Shown here: one piece after another, positions 57,581 through 64,000 of the stretch
Position numbering within the stretch: position 1 is the first letter of the stretch
Layout: each line of letters opens with the position of its first letter
Notes under the pieces: generated by a model
Told to the model about the DNA's origin: nothing
Databases searched by the model: none
Seen by the model: the letters and a program-made list of their open reading frames with translations, nothing else
DNA from: Bacteroidota bacterium
GTDB lineage: Bacteria; Bacteroidota; Bacteroidia; UKL13-3
NCBI GenBank assembly: GCA_027482225.1
Contig: JAIXWD010000006.1
Coordinates: 163,455-227,454 of the forward strand
DNA length: 64,000 bases
Direction: 5' to 3'
Made by a program: the position numbers and the translations under genes

Positions 57581-59290
57581 TACGCTATTTAACAACAAAG
57601 CAGTATTAATCATTTGCCAAATGTAAAAACTGTTATCGGGCATTTCTTTTTGGTAAGCTTCGTAGGTTAATTTGATGCTTTTGGGTTTAAACCATGGATT
57701 GTTTTCTAATTCACCAATAAACGTTTTAACCCAATTGCTTAACTCACTTGCTAACCATTCTCGTTGAGGTGTTTGAACTGCTCTTTTGGGCGCTTCACTT
57801 ACTTGGTTTGGCATCAGTTGTTGCGCAATTTTCCTCACCAAATACTTGCCTTTACCATCCTTGATTTTATATTCAATCGGTTGATTCAGTCCTAATTCAA
57901 TTATTCTATGATCTAAAAACGGTTCTCTTAGTTCAATGCTGTAGGCCATGGAGTTTCTATCCGCAAAACGCATGGAGCGAGGTATTTTACTCATCAACAA
58001 ATCACGTAATTGAAGATTTAAAACTGGGTCAGTGTGGTACTGATTTTTCGGAGTTTTTATATTCTTGTGTATAAATGATTCGGTTAAACAATCTTCTAAG
58101 TTGAATACTTTATTGGAACCTTGAACTGGGCCTTTGGAAAAATCTACACTATTAGCTTTTTGATAATAATCGTATCCTCCCCAGCCTTCATCCATACCAT
58201 TGCCATCTAGCAAAACTTTCACCCCAAGTTCAGCTGCTTTTTCAAATACCTTACTCATGCCTAAAGTTGGAAAACCCCCATAAGGTTCGTCCATCTGAAA
58301 AGCTATTTTTGAGGCAAGGGATGGAATTTCGTTTACGTTTAATTTACAAGTATGATGAATAACAGCTGAATGTTTTATCATTTGTTCAACCCATGGTAAT
58401 TCATCATACCTATCATCTCCAGTGTAAAAAGTAAATGCATGAATAGGGAAATCTTTTCCTTTTACTTTTTGTATTAATGCTAAAAGTAATGAAGAGTCTA
58501 AACCACCTGATAAACATACTCCCACAGGTACATCAGATATAAAACGCAACCGTACTGCATCTTCCAATAAAAAAAGAAGTTCTGCTTCTACATCTTCTTG
58601 TTTTCTTGTATTTAATTTAATCTTATTTGGTAGGTTATACCAATTCGATATCCTGATATTATTTTGTTCCCAAACCAGTTGATGTCCTGCAGGTAATTTA
58701 AATATGTTTTTCCAAAAAGTTTGTTCGTTGAAATCGTAAAGCCCGTTGACAAAATAGGTAACCCAGATTTCTTCATTGGCTTTTTCATTAACCAAACCTG
58801 TTGCATGTATGGCTTTTATTTCACTAGCAAAAATAAAGGTGTCGTTTATTATGCTGTAGTGAAAAGGTTTTACCCCAAAGCGGTCTCTAGCGGCAAATAG
58901 TTTTTTTTCATTTGTATCCCAAATGGCAAAGGCAAACATTCCTGTAAATCGATCTAGGCATTTTTCACCCCATGTTAGCCATGCCGCCAATACAACCTCT
59001 GTATCGGTATGCGTTACAAACTCGTAATTGTTTTTTAATAGGTTTTTAAGTTCGGTATAGTTGTAAACTTCTCCATTAAAGATGATTACAAAGCGTTTAT
59101 CAGTACTATACAATGGTTGGTTACCATTGCTGCTTAAGTCAATAATGCTAAGTCGATTGTGACCTAGTGCAATATTTTCTGAGGAGTACATTCCTTTAGC
59201 ATCTGGCCCTCTGTGAACTTGGGCTTCGGTCATTTTGAGAATTAACGAGCCAGCTTCCTTATGATTAATAATTCCGCTAATTCCGCACAT
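57551..59290 (-). CDS. asnB: Asparagine synthase-like amidotransferase (copy 3 of 3)
   Basis: A 579-residue protein: C2 in MCGISG, RGPDAKG, FNGEVYN and CLSGGLDSSL, then LLDGNGMDEGWGGYDYY in place of the usual GADE loop. It lies between neuA and wzm, suggesting an amide on the nonulosonate or another acid sugar. Its last ten codons are within the MITE-like element. ATG start overlapping neuA by 14 nt. Confidence 0.9.
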   Translation of the reverse strand: MCGISGIINHKEAGSLILKMTEAQVHRGPDAKGMYSSENIALGHNRLSIIDLSSNGNQPLYSTDKRFVIIFNGEVYNYTELKNLLKNNYEFVTHTDTEVVLAAWLTWGEKCLDRFTGMFAFAIWDTNEKKLFAARDRFGVKPFHYSIINDTFIFASEIKAIHATGLVNEKANEEIWVTYFVNGLYDFNEQTFWKNIFKLPAGHQLVWEQNNIRISNWYNLPNKIKLNTRKQEDVEAELLFLLEDAVRLRFISDVPVGVCLSGGLDSSLLLALIQKVKGKDFPIHAFTFYTGDDRYDELPWVEQMIKHSAVIHHTCKLNVNEIPSLASKIAFQMDEPYGGFPTLGMSKVFEKAAELGVKVLLDGNGMDEGWGGYDYYQKANSVDFSKGPVQGSNKVFNLEDCLTESFIHKNIKTPKNQYHTDPVLNLQLRDLLMSKIPRSMRFADRNSMAYSIELREPFLDHRIIELGLNQPIEYKIKDGKGKYLVRKIAQQLMPNQVSEAPKRAVQTPQREWLASELSNWVKTFIGELENNPWFKPKSIKLTYEAYQKEMPDNSFYIWQMINTALLLNSVNTVFTKTTE

Positions 59291-59978
59291 GATTTTCTTT
59301 TATGAATGATTCTGCTCTATTCCAATCTACTATATTGTCTATATTTATTTGGCCGATTGGTACTTCAATAAATCCTAGATTTTTTCCGTAGAAGGAGTGC
59401 ATACTTTTCAAAATGCTTGTTTTCGTTATATAAATACTGCCATCTCTTTTAAATGCAGCTGGTAATTCCTGTCTTCTTGAAATAATCTTTTCATCACCTG
59501 TAGCTAACTTTAAATATCCTGACTCAGTTTCTTCAAATAACCAATGTGGATTGTATTCATCAGGAACTTTTTCAACTGTAATTAGCGCATCATAATCATG
59601 CTCAATAAATTTCTTTATACATTTATCAATAAGGTCATCATCTCTGAATGGACTAGTCGGTTGTAATAAACATACAGCATCGTAAAATTCGCCTCTCTTT
59701 TCTAATTCTTCGATTGTGTATAAAACCACATCAATAGATTTTGTATCGTCAGCAGCTAATTCAAGTGGTCTAATTATTGGATTATCAATATTGTATTTCT
59801 TTGCAGTGGAAATTATTTCCGTGTCTTCAGAACTGAGAATACATTTACTTAATAAAGTTGACTTTTGGGCTGAATTAATTGTATAGGCTATCAAAGGAAT
59901 ATCTCCGAGTGGCTTTATGTTTTTCTTAGGAACACCCTTTGAACCTCCTCGAGCAGGTATTAATCCGAGAACTTTCAA
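59277..59978 (-). CDS. neuA: CMP-nonulosonate (acylneuraminate) cytidylyltransferase
   Basis: A 233-residue enzyme: LIPARGGSKGVPKKN at residues 6-20, LQPTSPFRDDD and SRRQELPAAFKRDGSIYITK, motifs of NeuA-type synthetases. It makes CMP-sialic or CMP-nonulosonic acid from CTP. The start is a TTG two nt after the neuC stop. Forms a pathway with neuC and neuB. Confidence 0.9.
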   Translation of the reverse strand: MKVLGLIPARGGSKGVPKKNIKPLGDIPLIAYTINSAQKSTLLSKCILSSEDTEIISTAKKYNIDNPIIRPLELAADDTKSIDVVLYTIEELEKRGEFYDAVCLLQPTSPFRDDDLIDKCIKKFIEHDYDALITVEKVPDEYNPHWLFEETESGYLKLATGDEKIISRRQELPAAFKRDGSIYITKTSILKSMHSFYGKNLGFIEVPIGQINIDNIVDWNRAESFIKENHVRN

Positions 59979-59980
59979 TA

Positions 59981-61141
59981 TCAGTAATTAATTGTTTTGT
60001 GAAATACCAAATGATTCGTTGCGAGTAAATCAGCAATTTTAATTCCGGCTTCACCACCACCATAAACCAATGATGGCAAAGGCTTTGGTTGGTTGATAAT
60101 TTGATTATATGCATTATAAATATCAACTTGATTGTATTTCACATCAATCACATTATTTCCTCTCTCGCGTTTGTTTTGTCGGCTACCAATATTTATAACT
60201 GGTACTCCTAAGTAGGCACACTCTCTGATTCCAACACTTGAATTACCAATCAAACAATCGGCATTAATCAACAGTCTTAAAAAATCTTCACCTTCCATAT
60301 TTTTAAAAAAATGCATGTTGGTTGGTTTATTTCTTTCTCTATAGGCTCTAATTCCTGTTGAAGTTCCATCTGCTCCAGCATCTACATTAGGCCAAAACCA
60401 TAAAATAGGTTTTGCTATTTTTTCTAGTGCGTTCAAGGTTTCCTCAATATGGGTTCTTGATTCTTCATACTCATTAGTTACTGGGTGTTGCATCACCACC
60501 AAATAACCATTACTTAAATCAGGCTTGTTACCAACACCTCCGTATTTTAAGTAGGGATCGAAGTTTAGTTTTGGATTTGCTTTTACTCCTGCAGCTAAAT
60601 CAATAGAAGGGCAACCAGTATTAAAAACCATTTCAGGATTTTCACCTAATTTTATTACACGCTGCCTTGCATCCTCAGAGGCTACAAAATGATAGTCGCT
60701 TAACTTGGTGATGGCATGCCTAACCTTTTCATCAATATTACCAGTAACCTCGCCACCTTGAACATGGGCTAATGGAATATTCATGTATGAGGCAGATACT
60801 GCAGTTGCCATTGTTTCAAAACGGTCTGCAATGGTTACCACAATATCTGGTTTCAGGTTATCAAATACGGTTGATAGTTCAAGAATACCTATACCTGTAG
60901 TTTTTGCAGCAGCCGTTAGATTCTCGCCTTCCAATACATTAAAAACTTTTGCTGCTATTTGAAATCCATCATTTTCTATGTAATTAACAGCAGAACCATA
61001 ACGATCAAGAAGAGCAGAAGCCGCAACAATCAGTTGCAACTCTAAATCAGGATGCGCTTGAATGGCTTTGAGCGCAGTTTTTATTCTGCTGTAACTTGGT
61101 CGTGCGGTAATGACTACAGCTATTTTTCGTTTTGTTTTCAA
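59981..61141 (-). CDS. neuC: UDP-GlcNAc 2-epimerase, hydrolysing (NeuC type)
   Basis: A 386-residue GT-B-fold hydrolase: VVITARPSYSRIKTAL, TIADRFETMATAVSASY, HVQGGEVTGNIDEKVRHAITKLSDYHF (in pieces) and NSSVGIRECAYLGVP. It cuts UDP-GlcNAc (or a 4-amino derivative) to ManNAc (or its derivative). Start TTG, since a stop lies two codons upstream. The 3' end overlaps no gene; the repeat region follows upstream. Confidence 0.92.
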   Translation of the reverse strand: MKTKRKIAVVITARPSYSRIKTALKAIQAHPDLELQLIVAASALLDRYGSAVNYIENDGFQIAAKVFNVLEGENLTAAAKTTGIGILELSTVFDNLKPDIVVTIADRFETMATAVSASYMNIPLAHVQGGEVTGNIDEKVRHAITKLSDYHFVASEDARQRVIKLGENPEMVFNTGCPSIDLAAGVKANPKLNFDPYLKYGGVGNKPDLSNGYLVVMQHPVTNEYEESRTHIEETLNALEKIAKPILWFWPNVDAGADGTSTGIRAYRERNKPTNMHFFKNMEGEDFLRLLINADCLIGNSSVGIRECAYLGVPVINIGSRQNKRERGNNVIDVKYNQVDIYNAYNQIINQPKPLPSLVYGGGEAGIKIADLLATNHLVFHKTINY

Positions 61142-61159
61142 TATTTATTTTATTTTCAA

Positions 61160-61256
61160 TATCCCTTTCACCCCCAACCCCTGAAGGGGCGACCCAAAGC
61201 ACGAGTTTAAATTTCGTGCGGCTGTACCCTTTAGGGCCAGGGCGAGGGCCGGTATT
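61160..61256. repeat. Hairpin-rich repeat at DUF559 gene 3' end
   Basis: Includes CCCCTGAAGGGG, the CACGA-GTTTAAATT-TCGTG inverted repeat (about 61199-61217) and CCCTTTAGGG. It covers the last six codons (RPSPWP) and stop of the DUF559 gene. Confidence 0.6.
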
Positions 61257-61605
61257 TATTAATAATATCTTCTATGTCCTTCAGAATATTCTGAGGGTTT
61301 GTATGATTGCTGTATCTCAAAACTGTAATGCCCCAATTCTTCATGTCAGCATCCCTTTGTATATCATATGCTCTTTGAGTTTCGTTTTCAAAGTGATGTT
61401 TTCCATCCAACTCAATGACTAATTTTAATTTGTGGCAATAAAAGTCTGCTATATATGGTCCCATTGGGTGCTGTCTTCTAAACTTAAAATTATTAAACCT
61501 ATCCTTTACTAGCACCCAAATTAGATTTTCAGTTTGAGTACTATTGCTTCTTAATGATTTAGCTTTTGAGAATATTTCTGGTAATGCACCATAAAACATG
61601 TCCAT
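61231..61605 (-). CDS. DUF559-family (endonuclease-like) protein
   Basis: A 124-residue protein with RQHPMGPYIADFYCHKLKLVIELDGKHH in pieces, a VSR/DUF559-like restriction-endonuclease-type core (E-L-D-G-x-x-H). It is found in many Bacteroidota as a single gene placed inside unrelated operons. Here it splits neuC from neuB. The last six codons lie in the repeat. Role unknown. Confidence 0.83.
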   Translation of the reverse strand: MDMFYGALPEIFSKAKSLRSNSTQTENLIWVLVKDRFNNFKFRRQHPMGPYIADFYCHKLKLVIELDGKHHFENETQRAYDIQRDADMKNWGITVLRYSNHTNPQNILKDIEDIINKYRPSPWP

Positions 61606-61621
61606 CCGGTGAACTCCGTGT

Positions 61622-62629
61622 TTAATTCAAATCTTCCTCCCGCAAAAAACTCCACTGCTTCAAATCATGCTTCAATTGTTTCCCGATTATGCGTTGAAAC
61701 TCTTTTGCGGGTATACCTTGGTCGCCTGGTTTTTTAGTTTCTAAGTCGCTAATGTCTATAAGATGTCCTTGAGGTAAATTTTTGTTTACTGCTAAACTTT
61801 TACCGAACATGGTTTTTAATGTATTGAAACTTGATGCATCATTTTTTAAATGATTGCTTTGCATTCCTATTTCAATTGCTCTTACTCCCTTAACTAATTG
61901 TTTTACTTGTTTGATGGTAAGGGAAGCTTTTGCATCTGGACCAAACATGTTGTGATCAAATACCACATGAAACTCTAAAATAGAGGCTCCAAGTGTTTTT
62001 GCAGCTATACAAGCGAATATGTCTGCTGAGTGATCTGAATAACCTACTGGTAATTGATAACGATTTTTCATTTCTTCAATGGCAGTTAATCCCCATTTTT
62101 CGGGTGGAGTAGGGTAGGCCGTTGTGCATTGTAAAAGTGTTAATTCGTTGCCGTATGGTTTTAAGAAATTGATTGTGTCATCAAGCTCATTCCAATCACT
62201 CATTCCTGATGAAAGTATGATTGGCTTTTTAGTTTTGGCAATGGCATCCAACATTAAATAATTGGCTAATTCACCAGAGCCAATTTTATATCTTTTTACA
62301 TTAAGTTTTTCCAGTACTTCAACAGCTGCTATTGAAAATGGAGAAGAAATAAATTCCATTCCTTTCTCTTCGCAATGTTGCTTTAGTCCTGCCCATTGCT
62401 CAAGGGTAAACTCCATACGTTTCCAATAGTCGTAACGAGTTGCATCTTCATAACTGAAGTTTATACGAAACTGCTCTTGGGAGCTACTTTCAGCCTCTGC
62501 AATATGGGTTTGGAATTTTATGGCATCAACACCTATATCAGCCAATACATCAATATAGCTGTGTGCAATACCTAAACTTCCTTCATGGGCTTGTGCAATT
62601 TCTGCAATAATGTAGGTGTTAGAACTCAT
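61622..62629 (-). CDS. neuB: N-acetylneuraminate (nonulosonate) synthase
   Basis: A 335-residue enzyme: EIAQAHEGSLGIAHSYIDV, KFQTHIAEAESSSQEQFR, SPFSIAAVEVLEKLNVKRYKIGSGE (in pieces), SDHSADI and a C-terminal SAF domain (KPGDQGIPAKEF). It condenses PEP with ManNAc or a derivative. ATG start, stop of the regulator overlaps (TAATG). Confidence 0.94.
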   Translation of the reverse strand: MSSNTYIIAEIAQAHEGSLGIAHSYIDVLADIGVDAIKFQTHIAEAESSSQEQFRINFSYEDATRYDYWKRMEFTLEQWAGLKQHCEEKGMEFISSPFSIAAVEVLEKLNVKRYKIGSGELANYLMLDAIAKTKKPIILSSGMSDWNELDDTINFLKPYGNELTLLQCTTAYPTPPEKWGLTAIEEMKNRYQLPVGYSDHSADIFACIAAKTLGASILEFHVVFDHNMFGPDAKASLTIKQVKQLVKGVRAIEIGMQSNHLKNDASSFNTLKTMFGKSLAVNKNLPQGHLIDISDLETKKPGDQGIPAKEFQRIIGKQLKHDLKQWSFLREEDLN

Positions 62630-63156
62630 TAGTGTAGAACCTCTAAATGCGGTTGTGCTAGTAATTTTAATCTATCTAATTCAAACTCTTTGTAGCTATA
62701 AATAACAAACCGTATTTTTTTATTAATCAGTTTTTCTGCTTTCTCGGTTAAGTTGATTAAATAATTTTTATCAATATCGCCCACTAAAATTAAATCTATG
62801 ATAGGGCTATCCATACCTTTTGCCAATTCACCCACTAAATAAACAGCCTCAACATTTCCCAATCTTGTGATCACCTGTTCTCCAATTTTGTCTAATCCTG
62901 TGTATTTCATTAAAATATTCTGGATATCGCTAAACATGGGGTGTTTTGTATTGGCCTTAAATATTTTTTTATTTCCGTTAGCACTTGTCGTTAACAAACC
63001 GGCCTCTTCAAACTTGTTAAGCTCTAGTCTTATGGAGTTGGTACTTTCGCCAAATTCACTCTCCAAATTGCGCAGGTATGACGAAGTTTTGCTGTTCAAG
63101 AAAAACTTGAGTAACAATTTAATTCTGGTTTTGGAAGTAATAAGCGTGTCTAACAT
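62629..63156 (-). CDS. Winged-helix regulator with nucleotidyltransferase-fold domain
   Basis: A 175-residue protein: residues 1-85 form a winged helix (ITSKTRIKLLLKFFLNSK; NSIRLELNKFEEAGLL), and 90-175 resemble a MNT-type nucleotidyltransferase domain without full catalytic motif (VYLVGELAKGMDSPIIDLILVGD). It is the first gene of the locus. It is commonly placed before Bacteroidota glycan operons; a regulator is inferred. ATG start; TTG ten codons upstream possible. Confidence 0.78.
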   Translation of the reverse strand: MLDTLITSKTRIKLLLKFFLNSKTSSYLRNLESEFGESTNSIRLELNKFEEAGLLTTSANGNKKIFKANTKHPMFSDIQNILMKYTGLDKIGEQVITRLGNVEAVYLVGELAKGMDSPIIDLILVGDIDKNYLINLTEKAEKLINKKIRFVIYSYKEFELDRLKLLAQPHLEVLH

Positions 63157-63239
63157 TTTAGTTGAAGTGGCTACTCTTGGGGTCAAGGATTATACATAGC
63201 TTCGCCTCTTCAGTCACACAGGTGTTGTATAACTGCCCT

Positions 63240-63266
63240 ATATTGAGTAGAAAAACTACTCAATAT
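63240..63266. promoter_or_regulatory. Perfect inverted repeat, possible operator
   Basis: ATATTGAGTAG (63240-63250), AAAAA, CTACTCAATAT (63256-63266): a perfect 11-bp inverted repeat, 84 nt upstream of the regulator start. It could bind the dimeric winged-helix regulator; the T run expected for a terminator is lacking. Confidence 0.5.
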
Positions 63267-63508
63267 TAAAGTTTGGCGGTTATAAATACAAGTAAAATGT
63301 GATATTTTATAGCTTATTTGATTAGCATTGGCTCTTTTTTATGTGGGAGAAGGGTATAAATAAATATAATTGGGGATGAAAACCACCCCGGCCTATGGCT
63401 ACCTTGCTATTGCCGAAGTTTATTCGGTGCCTCTTAAAAATAGGGGAGCACTTCCCAATGGTGTTTTTACTTTTATCATGGAAGTTATTGAAATAATATA
63501 AATCCACA

Positions 63509-64000
63509 CATCTCCACCAACTCCTCTTCGAAGAGGAGCGCTTGTTTAACTTTCTATAGCGATTAGATTTCCAATAAATGATTATCCTATGGTTTTAGGT
63601 CGAATTATTTTGGAATTGAAGTTTGTGGTTATATGAAAAGTGATCGTCCTCCTTCGAAGGAGGATAAGAGGAGGATGTTAACTCGTGCAAACATCTCCAC
63701 CCACTCCTCTTCAAAGAGGAGCGCTTGTTTAACTTACCATTGCGATTAGATTTCCGATAAATGATTATCCTATAGATTTAGGTCGAATTATTTTGGGATT
63801 GAAGTTTGTGGTTATACGAAAAGTAATCGTCCTCCTTCGAAGGAGGATAAGAGGAGGATGTTAACTCGTGTACAACATCTCCACCAACTCCTCTTCAAAG
63901 AGGAGCGCTTGTTTAACTTTCTATAGCGATTAGATTTCCAATAAATGATTATCCTATGGTTTTAGGTCGAATTATTTTGGAATTGAAGTTTGTGGTTATA
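63509..64000. repeat. 183-184 bp tandem repeat with palindromes (continues out)
   Basis: Copies begin at 63509, 63692 and 63876 (183 and 184 bp apart); the third is cut by the edge. Each holds a CTCCTCTTCGAAGAGGAG-type palindrome (perfect at 63521-63538) and the perfect 18-bp palindrome TCCTCCTTCGAAGGAGGA (63647, 63830). Copies differ by only a few bases. Confidence 0.92.

Larger units (their letters stand above)
63157..64000. other. Non-coding right flank (844 bp)
   Basis: No gene seen. It holds the inverted repeat at 63240-63266, a CCACCCCGGC motif at 63383 and the tandem repeat from 63509. A promoter for the locus should lie in 63157-63300; TATAATCCTTG (minus) is the only rough candidate. 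Confidence 0.6.

Noticed and set aside
61132..61422. Plus-strand 96-codon frame
   Set aside because: It is antisense to the DUF559 gene and the hairpin repeat, with no family features.
49210..62629. Legionaminic or pseudaminic acid pathway instead of sialic acid
   Set aside because: No 4,6-dehydratase or complete LegB/C/H or PseB/C/H set is in the window; neuB/neuC/neuA alone cannot decide, so I use the neutral term nonulosonate.
63509..64000. Possible CRISPR array
   Set aside because: The period is 183-184 bp, nearly all of the unit is conserved, and there are no short unique spacers.
1..64000. Insertion sequence, transposase, tRNA or rRNA
   Set aside because: I saw no transposase motifs or RNA-gene structure on either strand; the repeats are all non-coding.

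Overview
The window reads as a chromosomal piece of a low-GC member of the Bacteroidota. The evidence is the gene families (TypA/BipA, an Mrp ATPase next to Nfu, a DUF4403 lipoprotein, giant DIGAYE/beta-helix surface proteins), the lack of Shine-Dalgarno sequences, and several upstream matches to the Bacteroidota -7 box TAnnTTTG. I cannot name the genus.

Region 1 (1-16.7 kb) is core or housekeeping DNA on both strands. It begins with a giant exported beta-helix protein that runs off the left edge; its single open frame spans 7,046 nt and holds four related modules of about 580 residues. Then come an Nfu/Mrp Fe-S pair, a DUF4403 lipoprotein, an acyl-CoA dehydrogenase, a Cys/Met-metabolism PLP enzyme, typA and a FucP-like sugar transporter. 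Hairpin terminators separate the convergent units.

Region 2 (17.2-63.2 kb) is one very large surface-polysaccharide locus. All genes lie on the minus strand, mostly with ATGA/TAATG overlaps or gaps of a few bases. In transcription order (right to left): a winged-helix/nucleotidyltransferase-like regulator; neuB, neuC and neuA (a complete CMP-nonulosonate route, interrupted by a DUF559 gene); an asparagine synthase; the Wzm/Wzt ABC exporter; an FkbM methyltransferase; a block of DegT aminotransferase, WbqC protein, acyl carrier protein, SDR, adenylation enzyme and PglD-like acyltransferase; many methyltransferases and glycosyltransferases, including a GT11 fucosyltransferase; a second asparagine synthase; a fused nucleotidyltransferase-kinase with an acyltransferase, HAD phosphatase and second nucleotidyltransferase; a Wzy/WaaL-type membrane protein; a third asparagine synthase; a PaaK/CapK-like adenylating enzyme; WecB; a WbuB-like glycosyltransferase; and a Gfo/Idh/MocA oxidoreductase and polysaccharide deacetylase-like protein. 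Together they suggest a sialic-acid-like, amidated, methylated and acylated O-antigen or capsule exported by an ABC transporter.

The locus carries scars. Two gaps hold decayed genes; one is clearly the start of a second GT11 fucosyltransferase with an in-frame stop. Dispersed palindromic repeats sit at 16.76-17.18, 18.06-18.21, 30.85-31.29, 57.45-57.58, 61.16-61.26 and 63.38-64.0 kb. Three genes have their stop codons inside such repeats. The right edge is a 183-184 bp tandem repeat continuing out of the window.

The best candidates for undescribed biology are the carrier-protein acyl/aminoacyl decoration block (49.2-54.2 kb) and the fused nucleotidyltransferase-kinase cassette (30.0-34.4 kb). 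No CRISPR array, rRNA, tRNA or transposase gene was seen.
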